Shown here piece after piece: positions 1-6,240 of a stretch of 10,151 nt of DNA. The notes below the pieces were generated by a model. The model was given only the letters and a program-made list of their open reading frames with translations, was not told the DNA's origin and made no database searches. Source of the DNA: Gammaproteobacteria bacterium (GTDB lineage: Bacteria; Pseudomonadota; Gammaproteobacteria; S144-34); contig WFOW01000105.1 of the NCBI GenBank assembly GCA_015487895.1, positions 1 to 10,151 on the forward strand. Direction: 5' to 3'. How positions within the stretch are numbered: the first letter of the stretch is position 1; every line of letters begins with the position of its first letter. The position numbers and the translations under genes were made by a program.

Positions 1-1
1 G

Positions 2-757
2 CTGGCGCTCCTCGGGCCGTGGATCGCGGGCGACGCCGAGGCGATCGCTCTCGAGCGCATCCTCGCCCCGCCCGGCAGCCCGGGCTGCCCGCTGGGCTGC
101 GACGACCTCGGCCGCTCGCAGCTCGCGCGCCTCCTCGCCGGCGCGCGCGTCTCTTTCGAGGTCGCGCTGGCGAGCGTCGCGGTCTCGGCCACCCTCGGCA
201 CCGCCCTCGGCCTCGCCGCGGGCTACGCCGGCGGGCGCTGGGACGCCGCCGCCATGCGCCTCGTCGACGTCTTCCTGGCCTTCCCGGGCATCCTGCTCGC
301 CATCGCGCTCGCGGCCGTGCTGGGTCCCGGGATCGGCAACGTCATCGTGGCGCTCGCCGCCGTCGGCTGGACCGGGTATGCGCGGCTCGCGCGCGCCCAG
401 GCGCTCGCCCTGCGCGGGCGCGAGCACGTGCTGGCGGCCGTCGCCCTCGGCACGCCGCCCGCGCGCCTCGTCGCCCGCCACGTGCTGCCGCTGGCGTGGG
501 CGCCGCTGCTGGTCGAGGCCACCTTCGGCATCGCCGCCGCCGTGGTGGCCGAGGCGGGGCTCTCCTTCCTCGGCCTCGGGGTGCAGCCGCCGCAGGCCTC
601 CTGGGGGGCGATGATCCGCGACGGGGTGCGCTACCTGCTGGTGGCGCCGCACGCGGTGCTCGTCCCGGGCCTGGCGCTGGCGGCCGTGGTGCTCGCCGTC
701 AACCTCCTCGGCGACGCCCTGCGCGACCGCCTGGACGTGCGCCTGCGGGAGCGCTGA
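2..757 (+). CDS. Peptide-type ABC transporter permease, DppC/OppC family (5' truncated)
   Basis: Inner-membrane permease subunit of a dipeptide/oligopeptide-type ABC importer, cut by the left window edge. The frame is open from base 2, beyond the internal ATG at 254, and encodes at least 251 residues. The visible N-terminus (LALLGPWIA) resembles the end of the first membrane helix of DppC proteins, so perhaps 20-40 residues are missing. A family-typical periplasmic segment (CDDLGRSQLARLLAGARVS, about residues 37-55) is followed by several hydrophobic helices. The EAA loop that contacts the ATPase lies near residues 141-163 (EHVLAAVALG...HVLP), and AEAGLSFLGLGVQPP follows. These are standard DppC/OppC landmarks. 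Substrate cannot be read from the permease: peptides, including murein peptides, nickel or other solutes are possible. The stop codon is one base from the nagZ start, so the genes are likely co-transcribed and translationally coupled. The rest of the transporter must lie upstream of the window. Confidence 0.9.
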   Translation: MALLGPWIAGDAEAIALERILAPPGSPGCPLGCDDLGRSQLARLLAGARVSFEVALASVAVSATLGTALGLAAGYAGGRWDAAAMRLVDVFLAFPGILLAIALAAVLGPGIGNVIVALAAVGWTGYARLARAQALALRGREHVLAAVALGTPPARLVARHVLPLAWAPLLVEATFGIAAAVVAEAGLSFLGLGVQPPQASWGAMIRDGVRYLLVAPHAVLVPGLALAAVVLAVNLLGDALRDRLDVRLRER

Positions 758-758
758 G

Positions 759-1805
759 ATGCTCGGGCCGGTCATGGTCGGCATCGAGGGCCTGGCGCTC
801 GACGCCGCGGCGCGCGAGCTCCTGCGCCATCCGCTGGTGGGGGGCGTCATCCTGTTCCACCGCAACTACGAGTCGCCGGAGCAGCTCGCGGCGCTGGCGC
901 GCGAGATCCACGCCCTGCGCCGGCCACGGCTCCTGATCGCCGTCGACCAGGAGGGCGGGCGCGTGCAGCGCTTCCGCGCCGGCCTCACGCGGCTTCCGCC
1001 CGCAGCCGCCCTCGGCCGCCTGTGGCACCGGGACCGCCGGGCGGCGCTGGAGGCCGCCGAGCGCCTGGGCTGGCTGATGGCGGCGGAGCTGCGCGCCCTC
1101 GACGTGGACCTGTCCTTCGCCCCCGTGCTCGACCTCGGCCGCGGCCGGGCCGACGTCATCGGCGACCGCGCCTTCGGCCGCAGCCCCGAGCAGGTCGCGG
1201 CGCTCGGCCGGGCCTGGATGCGGGGCGTGCGGCACGCGGGCATGGCGGCGGTGGGCAAGCACTTCCCGGGGCACGGGGGCGTGCACGGCGACAGCCACCG
1301 GGAGCTGCCGGAGGACCCCCGGCCGCTCGCCGATCTCATGCTGGAGGACCTCGTCCCGTTCGAGCGCCTGATCCACGCGGGGCTGCCGGGGGTGATGACG
1401 GCCCATGTGCTATATTCGGCCGTCGACGCGCTGCCGGCGACCTTCTCGCCGCGCTGGATCGGGGGGATCCTGCGCGGCGAGCTCGGCTTCCAGGGGGCGG
1501 TGTTCAGCGACGACCTCGGCATGGCGGGCGCGGCGGGGATGGGCGATCCGCCGCGGCGCGCGCGCGCGGCCCTCGAGGCGGGCTGCGACATGGCGCTGGC
1601 CTGCACCGCCCCCCTTGCGGCCGAGATCCTGGACGGGCTGAGGTGGGAGCCGGACCCTGCGGCCGGCCTGCGGCTCGCGCGGCTGCACGGGCACGGGGCG
1701 GCTCCCGGCCTCGATGCGCTTCGCCGCAGCCGCGCGTGGCGCGAGGCCGCGGAGCTGGCGGCCCGGCTGCACGAGGCCCATTCCATGGATCTCGATCTGG
1801 AATAG
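759..1805 (+). CDS. nagZ: Beta-N-acetylhexosaminidase NagZ (glycoside hydrolase family 3)
   Basis: Cytoplasmic hydrolase of peptidoglycan recycling. NagZ removes N-acetylglucosamine from GlcNAc-1,6-anhydroMurNAc (peptides), and its products include the ligands that control ampC beta-lactamase in species with AmpR. The 348 residues are close to the roughly 340 of E. coli NagZ. Visible landmarks are DQEGGRVQRF (63-72), the KHFPGHG family signature (167-173) followed by GDSH (177-180), and FSDDLGM (249-255), in which Asp251 matches the catalytic nucleophile of NagZ enzymes. It has a single GH3 barrel, no second domain and no signal peptide, as expected for NagZ rather than periplasmic GH3 enzymes. 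ATG 759 is supported by GGGAG at 747-751, seven bases upstream and inside the end of the permease gene. The stop codon is directly followed by a heptad-repeat spacer. Confidence 0.96.
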   Translation: MLGPVMVGIEGLALDAAARELLRHPLVGGVILFHRNYESPEQLAALAREIHALRRPRLLIAVDQEGGRVQRFRAGLTRLPPAAALGRLWHRDRRAALEAAERLGWLMAAELRALDVDLSFAPVLDLGRGRADVIGDRAFGRSPEQVAALGRAWMRGVRHAGMAAVGKHFPGHGGVHGDSHRELPEDPRPLADLMLEDLVPFERLIHAGLPGVMTAHVLYSAVDALPATFSPRWIGGILRGELGFQGAVFSDDLGMAGAAGMGDPPRRARAALEAGCDMALACTAPLAAEILDGLRWEPDPAAGLRLARLHGHGAAPGLDALRRSRAWREAAELAARLHEAHSMDLDLE

Positions 1806-1889
1806 CAGGTTACGGCTCACAGTTGACGGTTTGCGGCATGAGTTCCCATCGCTCCGGACCGTAAGCTGCGACACGCGAGCTGTCGGCTG
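1806..1889. repeat. Heptad-repeat element with two inverted arms, nagZ-mscS spacer
   Basis: The 89-nt gap between nagZ and the MscS gene is almost filled by a degenerate seven-base repeat. On the plus strand, units beginning C-A/G-G start at 1806, 1813, 1820, 1827 and 1834 (for example CAGGTTA at 1806 and CGGTTTG at 1827). On the minus strand the same type of unit occupies 1883-1889, 1876-1882, 1869-1875, 1862-1868 and 1855-1861 (for example CAGCTTA at 1862-1868). One unit, CGTGTCG at 1869-1875, departs from the pattern. The two five-unit arms face each other across 14 nt, so the element is twelve seven-base steps long. It starts directly after the nagZ stop codon and ends 5 nt before the next start codon. 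Function is unknown; no terminator with a T tract is visible. Confidence 0.6.
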
Positions 1890-1894
1890 CCCAA

Positions 1895-3034
1895 ATGGAA
1901 CTGTCGGACCTCACCGCCTGGCTCGACGTCTTCCGCGGCAAGGGCGCCTGGATCACCCAGGTCTTTCTCATCGTCCTCGCCACGCTCCTGCTCAACTTCG
2001 TGCAGCGGCGGCTGCGGCTGCGCCTGCAGCGGCGCCTCGAGCGCACCCGCACGCCCTGGGACGACGCCGTCGTCGAGGCGCTCGGCCCCCCGCTCACCTG
2101 GCTGATCTGGGTGGTCGGCATCGCCTTCGCCGCCACCGTGGTGCAGCGCGCCACGGGCGCGGCCATCTTCGAGGCGGTCGGCCCGGTGCGCGACGTGGCC
2201 GTCATCGCCATCGTCGTCTGGTTCCTGCTGCGCCTCATCCGGCGCGCCGAGGCCAACCTCATCGCCGCGGCCGAGGCGCAGGGGCGCAAGGTCGACCGCA
2301 CCACGGCGGACGCCATCGGCAAGCTGCTGCGCGCCTCGGTCATCATCACCGGCGCGCTCGTCGCGCTGCAGACGCTCGGCTACAGCATCTCGGGCGTGCT
2401 CGCCTTTGGCGGCATCGGGGGGCTGGCCGTGGGCTTCGCGGCCAAGGACCTGCTCGCCAACTTCTTCGGCGGGCTCATGATCTATCTCGACCGCCCCTTC
2501 GCCGTCGGCGACTGGATCCGCTCGCCGGACCGCGACATCGAGGGCGTGGTGGAGCGCATCGGCTGGCGCCTGACCACGATCCGCACCTTCGACAAGCGCC
2601 CGCTCTACGTGCCCAACGCCACCTTCACCCAGATCGCGGTCGAGAATCCCTCGCGCATGAGCAACCGCCGCATCTACGAGACCATCGGCATCCGCTACGA
2701 CGACGCCGACCGGCTCGAGGGCATCCTGCGCGACGTGCGCGCCATGCTCGAGAACCACCCCGAGATCGACCACGACCAGATCCTCATGGTCTACTTCAAC
2801 GCCTTCGGCCCGTCCTCGCTCGATTTCTTCGTGTACGCCTTCACCAGGACGACGAAGTGGGCCGAGTACCACCGCGTCAAGGAGGACGTGCTGCTGCGCA
2901 TCCAGCGCATCATCCGCGAGCACGGGGCCGAGATTGCCTACCCGACGACCACGGTGCACGTGCCGGAAGGCCTGCGCATCCACGGCATGAGCCCGGCCGA
3001 GCCCACGCGCCCGCAGCCGCCGGCGGCGTCCTGA
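1895..3034 (+). CDS. MscS-family mechanosensitive ion channel (medium-length, five-helix type)
   Basis: Predicted inner-membrane mechanosensitive channel, gating ion or osmolyte release under membrane tension. The 379 residues exceed E. coli MscS (286) and resemble YnaI-type members. Hydrophobic segments lie near residues 18-37, 67-83, 98-115 and 145-162. The pore-lining helix is the Gly/Ala-rich stretch at 166-193 (SGVLAFGGIGGLAVGFAAKD...), leading into LMIYLDRPFAVGDWI (194-208), which begins the beta domain of the cytoplasmic vestibule. TTIRTFDKRPLYVPNATF is another family landmark. The C-terminus ends in a Pro/Ala-rich tail. ATG 1895 is the only reasonable start: the frame is closed by TAA at 1862 and no ATG, GTG or TTG lies between. 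There is no visible Shine-Dalgarno sequence, because the heptad repeat runs to within 5 nt of the start. The substrate and any lipid or ion selectivity cannot be told. Confidence 0.93.
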   Translation: MELSDLTAWLDVFRGKGAWITQVFLIVLATLLLNFVQRRLRLRLQRRLERTRTPWDDAVVEALGPPLTWLIWVVGIAFAATVVQRATGAAIFEAVGPVRDVAVIAIVVWFLLRLIRRAEANLIAAAEAQGRKVDRTTADAIGKLLRASVIITGALVALQTLGYSISGVLAFGGIGGLAVGFAAKDLLANFFGGLMIYLDRPFAVGDWIRSPDRDIEGVVERIGWRLTTIRTFDKRPLYVPNATFTQIAVENPSRMSNRRIYETIGIRYDDADRLEGILRDVRAMLENHPEIDHDQILMVYFNAFGPSSLDFFVYAFTRTTKWAEYHRVKEDVLLRIQRIIREHGAEIAYPTTTVHVPEGLRIHGMSPAEPTRPQPPAAS

Positions 3035-3061
3035 GCGCGCAGCGCGCGGCGGCGCTAGAAT
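3035..3061 (+). promoter_or_regulatory. Possible promoter for the dsrE-like/hpt/chalcone-isomerase-like cluster
   Basis: The 85-nt gap after the MscS gene contains TAGAAT at 3056-3061, a good match to a sigma-70 -10 box and AT-richer than its surroundings. No convincing -35 box is visible at the usual distance; the bases near 3032-3037 (TGAGCG) match poorly. The transcription start would fall near 3068, leaving a leader of about 50 nt before the DsrE-like start codon. This is a weak call, made from one box and its position at the head of a closely spaced gene cluster. Confidence 0.3.
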
Positions 3062-3106
3062 GGCATGCGGCGGGGAGGGGCCGTGCCGTGGGCGGATCCT
3101 GGCAGC

Positions 3107-3116
3107 GGGAGAGGAG
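3107..3116 (+). promoter_or_regulatory. Ribosome binding site deciding the DsrE-like start at 3120
   Basis: A purine-rich run GGGAGAGGAG lies 3 to 12 nt before the ATG at 3120. It supports this start over the longer in-frame ATG at 3060, which would add a 20-residue Gly/Arg-rich leader unlike the family and would begin inside the putative -10 box. Confidence 0.65.
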
Positions 3117-3119
3117 ACG

Positions 3120-3488
3120 ATGCCCGACAAGCTCATGATCGTGATGGTCAACACGGACCCCACCAACGCCGCCGAGCTCGGCGCCCCCTTCTTCCAGGCG
3201 ACGGTGGCGGCGGCGATGGAGTACGAGGTCGAGGTCATCCTCACGGGCCGCGCCGGCCAGCTCGCCATCAAGGGCGTGGCGGAGCAGATCCGCGTCCAGG
3301 AGGGCAGCGACAAGACGGTCTACGACTTCATCAAGGACGCCCACGAGGCCGGCGTGAAGTTCAAGGTCTGCACGCCCACGCTGGACCTGTGGGGCAACGA
3401 CCTGATCCCGGAGATCGAGGAGACGGTGGGCGGGGCCTACGTCATCAGCGAGGCCATGGACGAGGGCACCGTGACCTTCACCTACTGA
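3120..3488 (+). CDS. Small DsrE-superfamily (DsrE/TusD-like) protein
   Basis: A 122-residue soluble protein with the compact alpha/beta pattern of the DsrE/DsrF/TusD superfamily: strand MIVMVNTDP near the N-terminus, helix around NAAELGAPFFQATVAAAME, strand EVEVILTGRAG, a middle segment ending in a helix (YDFIKDAHEAG), then strand KFKVCTPTLDL. Cys84 is the only cysteine and sits where this superfamily often carries a sulfur-binding or redox cysteine, just after the third strand. Known relatives move sulfane sulfur in tRNA thiolation (TusBCD) or in sulfur oxidation (DsrEFH); this short single-cysteine type has no assigned role that I know of. No other sulfur-oxidation genes are visible here, so a function in that pathway is conjecture. 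The gene leads a cluster: the hpt GTG lies 11 nt after its stop, and the hpt ribosome binding site overlaps this stop codon. Confidence 0.8.
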   Translation: MPDKLMIVMVNTDPTNAAELGAPFFQATVAAAMEYEVEVILTGRAGQLAIKGVAEQIRVQEGSDKTVYDFIKDAHEAGVKFKVCTPTLDLWGNDLIPEIEETVGGAYVISEAMDEGTVTFTY

Positions 3489-3499
3489 AGGCTGGCCCC

Positions 3500-4075
3500 G
3501 TGGACCGCACCGTGACCGCCGGCGCGCCCCCCGACGAGGTGCTCGAGACCTGGCGCCGCGCCGAGCGCCTCTACGGGCGCGCCGAGATCGAGGCGGCGCT
3601 CGACGCCATGGCCGCGGACATCACCCGCGCCCTCGGCGGCAGCGACCCCGTGGTGCTGTGCGTGATGCTCGGGGGCCTGGTCCCGGCGGGCCACCTGCTC
3701 GCGCGGCTCGACTTCCCGCTGACGCTGGATTACGTGCACGCCACACGCTACCGCGGGGACGTGCGGGGGCAGGAGCTCGAGTGGATCGCGCGTCCCCGCA
3801 CCCCCCTCGAGGGCCGCACCGTGCTGGTGCTGGACGACATCCTCGACGAGGGGGTGACGCTCGCGGCCATCCTCGAGGACTGCCGCGCGCGCGGCGCGCG
3901 CGCCGTGCACAGCGCCGTGCTGGTCGACAAGCGCATCGGCCGCCCGCGGGCCCTGGAGCGCGCCGACTTCACGGGCCTCAGCGTCCCCGACCGCTACGTC
4001 TTCGGCTTCGGGATGGACTACCGTGGCTACCTGCGCAACCTCCCCGCCATCTACGCCGTGGCCGAGGGCGGCTAG
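3500..4075 (+). CDS. hpt: Hypoxanthine(-guanine) phosphoribosyltransferase
   Basis: Cytosolic purine-salvage enzyme joining hypoxanthine (and probably guanine) to PRPP to give IMP or GMP and pyrophosphate. The protein has 191 residues from GTG 3500, within the usual 175-190 range. Landmarks are the pyrophosphate loop VMLGGLVPAGHL (from residue 55), the PRPP-binding signature VLVLDDILDEGVTL (108-121), in which Asp116 matches the catalytic aspartate of HGPRTs, and the purine-binding segment PDRYVFGFGMDYRGYLRNLP (163-182). Orotate, uracil and adenine transferases lack this last segment. GTG 3500 is supported by GAAGG at 3487-3491, eight bases upstream and overlapping the DsrE-like stop codon, which suggests coupling. 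A second in-frame GTG at 3512 would shorten the protein by four residues. The convergent mtnP product is predicted to generate hypoxanthine, making Hpt its natural partner. Confidence 0.93.
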   Translation: MDRTVTAGAPPDEVLETWRRAERLYGRAEIEAALDAMAADITRALGGSDPVVLCVMLGGLVPAGHLLARLDFPLTLDYVHATRYRGDVRGQELEWIARPRTPLEGRTVLVLDDILDEGVTLAAILEDCRARGARAVHSAVLVDKRIGRPRALERADFTGLSVPDRYVFGFGMDYRGYLRNLPAIYAVAEGG

Positions 4076-4643
4076 GCGCGCCCTGGCGGCGCTCGCCGCG
4101 GCGGCGCTCGCCCTCGCCGGGATGCCGGCCCCGGCGCGCACGGTGGCGGGCGTCGAGGTGCCGGAGGAGGTGACGCTCGCCGACGGCACCGTGCTGCGGC
4201 TCAACGGCGCCGGTGTGCGCCGCAAGCTCTTCGTCAAGGTCTACGTCGGCGCCCTCTACCTGCCGCGGCCGCGGAGCGATCCGGCCGCGATCCTGGCCGC
4301 CGACGAGCCCCAGCGCGTCGAGATGCGCATCCTGTACCGCCACATCGGGGTGCGGAGGATGCGCGGGACGTGGGAGGAGGGCCTGCGCCGCAACCATCCG
4401 CCGGAACGGCTGGAGCGGCTGCGGCCCGACATCGAGCGCTTCTACGCGGCGATCCGGCCCGTGCGGCGCGGCGACCTCGTCACCTTCACCTACCGGCCCG
4501 GCGAGGGCATGGCCATCGTCCACAACGGCCGCCGGATCGACGTGATCCCGGGGCGGGGGCTCTTCGCGGCCCTGCTCGGCGTCTGGCTCGGGCCGAGCCC
4601 CCCGGACGAAGGCCTCAAGCGGGCGATGCTGGGCAGGCAGTAG
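4023..4643 (+). CDS. Exported chalcone-isomerase-like protein of unknown function
   Basis: A 206-residue protein matching the bacterial chalcone-isomerase-like family found in proteobacterial periplasmic proteins. The core begins VAGVEVPEEVTLADGTVLRLNG and continues NGAGVRRKLFVKVYVGALYL (61-80). A middle segment resembles MRILYRHIGVRRMRGTWEEG, and the end PPDEGLKRAMLG is also typical. Basic residues (PRAARR, 14-19), a hydrophobic Ala/Leu stretch (20-33) and AP-A-R near 36-39 form a probable signal peptide, so the mature protein is likely periplasmic. The start is uncertain: GTG 4023 is used because the only later ATG (4122) would remove the signal peptide. That start overlaps the hpt gene by 53 nt, and CTG starts near 4083 cannot be excluded. 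Family members are not known to be true chalcone isomerases, and no substrate is assigned. The stop codon lies inside the heptad repeat. Confidence 0.8.
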   Translation: MATCATSPPSTPWPRAARRALAALAAAALALAGMPAPARTVAGVEVPEEVTLADGTVLRLNGAGVRRKLFVKVYVGALYLPRPRSDPAAILAADEPQRVEMRILYRHIGVRRMRGTWEEGLRRNHPPERLERLRPDIERFYAAIRPVRRGDLVTFTYRPGEGMAIVHNGRRIDVIPGRGLFAALLGVWLGPSPPDEGLKRAMLGRQ

Positions 4644-4685
4644 GCAGACGTCGGCCTTCAGCGCTCGACCGCAAGCCGCTAGCTG
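4638..4685. repeat. Heptad-repeat element at the convergent gene junction
   Basis: The same seven-base rhythm fills the junction between the convergent chalcone-isomerase-like and mtnP genes. Plus-strand units beginning C-A/G-G start at 4638, 4645, 4652 and 4659 (for example CAGACGT at 4645). Minus-strand units occupy 4679-4685, 4672-4678 and 4665-4671 (for example CGGCTTG at 4672-4678). The two arms meet head to head at 4665. Both neighbouring stop codons (4641-4643 plus; 4679-4681 minus) lie within repeat units, so the last codons of both proteins are partly repeat-derived. No T-tract terminator is seen in the 35-nt gap. Confidence 0.5.
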
Positions 4686-4693
4686 CCAGCTAG
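4679..4693. repeat. Inverted repeat over the mtnP stop codon
   Basis: CTAGCTG and CAGCTAG are perfect 7-base inverted arms separated by one base (4679-4685 and 4687-4693). Realistically it would fold with five pairs and a five-base loop. It spans the mtnP stop codon, and a perfect 10-bp palindrome AGGAGCTCCT follows at 4692-4701. It could help end transcription from either side, but it lacks a T tract, so it is recorded as a repeat, not a terminator. Confidence 0.5.
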
Positions 4694-5431
4694 GAGCTCC
4701 TGGAGGAGACGCCTTACGCGGGCCATCCCTTCCTCCAGCCAACGCTCGATCTCCTCCATGGCGATGCGCCCGTCGCCGGGCCCACGCCCGGCGGCGCGGT
4801 TGACGACCACGGCGCAGCAGGCGTAGCAGAGCTCGAGCTCGCGCGCGAGCGCCGCCTCCGGCATGCCCGTCATGCCCACCATGTCGCAGCCGTCGCGCGC
4901 GAGGCGCTCGATCTCGGCCGCCGTCTCCAGGCGCGGCCCCTGGGTGGCGGCATAGGTCCCCCGCTCGCGGAAGGGCACGCCGGCCGCGCGTGCGGCCTCC
5001 ACCAGCCGCCGCCGCAGCGTCTCGCAGTACGGGTAGGTGAACTCGATGTGGGTGACGGGCGCGCCGTCGCCGTCGAAGAAGGTGTGCGCCCGGCCCCAGG
5101 TGTAGTCCACGATCTGGTCCGGGATGGCGAGGGTGCCGGGCTCCAGCCCCTCGGATATGCCGCCGACCGAGTTGACGGCGACGACCTCCTCGACCCCGAG
5201 GCTCTTCAGGGCCCAGATGTTGGCACGGTAGTTGACGCGGTGGGGCGGGATGGTGTGGCCGTAGCCGTGGCGCGCGAGAAAGACCACCTCGCGCCCGTGC
5301 AGCAGGCCGTGGGTGACCGGCCCCGAGGGCTCGCCGTAGGGGGTGTGCACCACCTCGCGGCGCACGATGTCCAGCCCCTCGAGGCGGGTGAGCCCGCTGC
5401 CCCCGATGATGGCGATCGCCCTGTTGCCCAT
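4679..5431 (-). CDS. mtnP: S-methyl-5'-thioinosine phosphorylase (MTAP/PNP family)
   Basis: Cytosolic phosphorylase predicted to cleave methylthioinosine with phosphate to hypoxanthine and 5-methylthioribose-1-phosphate, a salvage route for the methylthioadenosine by-product of polyamine synthesis. The protein has 250 residues. Landmarks are the phosphate-binding GGSGL (10-14), RHGYGHTIPPH (54-64), NSVGGISEGLEPG (87-99), ATQGPRLET (162-170) and GMTGMPEA (186-193), all typical of MTAP-like enzymes. In the base-binding region the sequence is VVVNRAAGRG, with Asn211 where adenine-specific MTAPs have a TDYD-type aspartate motif. An asparagine here is a 6-oxopurine feature of PNPs and favours methylthioinosine over methylthioadenosine. 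Plain MTAP or inosine/guanosine phosphorylase activity remains possible. ATG 5431 is supported by AGGGGAGG at 5443-5450. It is the last gene of the mfd-csiV-mtnP operon, 20 nt after csiV. Confidence 0.9.
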   Translation of the reverse strand: MGNRAIAIIGGSGLTRLEGLDIVRREVVHTPYGEPSGPVTHGLLHGREVVFLARHGYGHTIPPHRVNYRANIWALKSLGVEEVVAVNSVGGISEGLEPGTLAIPDQIVDYTWGRAHTFFDGDGAPVTHIEFTYPYCETLRRRLVEAARAAGVPFRERGTYAATQGPRLETAAEIERLARDGCDMVGMTGMPEAALARELELCYACCAVVVNRAAGRGPGDGRIAMEEIERWLEEGMARVRRLLQELLAGS

Positions 5432-5442
5432 GGTCCGCCGCG

Positions 5443-5450
5443 CCTCCCCT
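5443..5450 (-). promoter_or_regulatory. Ribosome binding site of mtnP
   Basis: AGGGGAGG on the minus strand, 11 nt before ATG 5431 and directly after the csiV stop codon (5452-5454). It fixes the mtnP start; the open frame itself continues far upstream without a stop, as expected at this base composition. Confidence 0.7.
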
Positions 5451-5451
5451 T

Positions 5452-6240
5452 TCAGCTCCCGGTCGCGCCGCCGGCCCCGGCGCACCCGGCGCCCTCGGGG
5501 CAGGGCACGCGCCGCACCCGCACCAGCGCCCCGAAGGCCGGGTGGTCGAAGTAGTGCACCTCGCCCAGGCGCACGCGCCGGCGCTGGTGCAGCCGGAAGA
5601 CCTGCCGCCGCTCGGTTGTCATGCGCGCGCCCGTGACGGGATCCGTGACCTCGACCGCCAGCGCCCCCCGGTAGGCGAGGTCCACCGCCACGTGGAGGTA
5701 GCGGCTCAGGGTCACGCGCACGGTGCCGTCCACGGCCTCGGGGGGCACGTATGGTCCGGCCTCCGCCGCGACGCCCGGCTGGTCCGCGGGCGGCTCCCCG
5801 CCCTCCGCCGAAAGCGTCGGCTCCGGCGCTTCCGGCCGCAGCCACGGCCCTTCGGGCAGGCCCCCGTGAATGCGCACGGGCACCGCCTCGTCCGGCCCCA
5901 GCGGCGCCTGCCGCCAGGCGGCGCGCGCGAGCGGGCGCACCGCGCCCGAGCGCTCGAGCCGGGCCCACGTCCCGGTGAGGAGGGAGGCATCTCCCGCCGG
6001 CAGGGAGGCGACGGGCCGCCCGGCCGGCACCGGTGCGAGCGTCCCGGGCTCGACCGCGTCCCCGGGCACCTCCGGCACCCGGGGCTCCTCGGGCCAGCGC
6101 TCCGTGAGGCGCTGCGCGGGGTCTGTCCAGGCGAAGACCACCACCTCGACCGCGTACCAGTGGCGCGCCGGCCCCGCCGCCGGGGCGGCGCCCGCGGCGA
6201 GCAGCGCGAGCAGCGCGACGAGCGGCGCCGCCCGTCTCAC
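5452..6240 (-). CDS. csiV: CsiV-family envelope protein
   Basis: A 262-residue exported protein of the CsiV family, whose Vibrio cholerae member (about 258 residues) is a periplasmic protein needed for peptidoglycan assembly through the LpoA/PBP1A pathway. The N-terminus is a clear signal peptide: RR at 2-3, a Leu/Ala core, and a likely cut near APAAG at 19-23. WYAVEVVVF (28-36) directly after it is the family's opening strand. The end contains SRYLHVAVDLAY, RRQVFRLHQRRRVRLGEVHY and FDHPAFGALVRV, also family hallmarks. The middle is rich in Pro, Glu and Ala and poorly conserved. GTG 6240 overlaps the mfd stop codon (shared bases GTGA, 6237-6240) and has GAGGAGG at 6248-6254, seven bases upstream, so the start is firm and translation is probably coupled to mfd. 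Whether the Vibrio function carries over here is inference. Confidence 0.85.
   Translation of the reverse strand: MRRAAPLVALLALLAAGAAPAAGPARHWYAVEVVVFAWTDPAQRLTERWPEEPRVPEVPGDAVEPGTLAPVPAGRPVASLPAGDASLLTGTWARLERSGAVRPLARAAWRQAPLGPDEAVPVRIHGGLPEGPWLRPEAPEPTLSAEGGEPPADQPGVAAEAGPYVPPEAVDGTVRVTLSRYLHVAVDLAYRGALAVEVTDPVTGARMTTERRQVFRLHQRRRVRLGEVHYFDHPAFGALVRVRRVPCPEGAGCAGAGGATGS

Noticed and set aside
1406..1420. AT-rich TATATT inside nagZ as an internal promoter
   Set aside because: It lies in a conserved coding stretch (HVLYSA), no -35 box is seen, and no gene starts downstream within a sensible distance.
1714..3138. Plus-strand frame of 474 codons overlapping the MscS gene
   Set aside because: It is an out-of-frame shadow of a convincing MscS protein and has no recognisable domain.
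4636..4701. Intrinsic terminator between the convergent genes
   Set aside because: Palindromes are present, but there is no T tract on either strand, so only repeat features are reported.
5432..5968. N-terminal extension of the mtnP frame into csiV
   Set aside because: The extension is Gly/Arg/Ala-rich and overlaps csiV in another frame; mtnP has its own ribosome binding site and a family-typical start at 5431.
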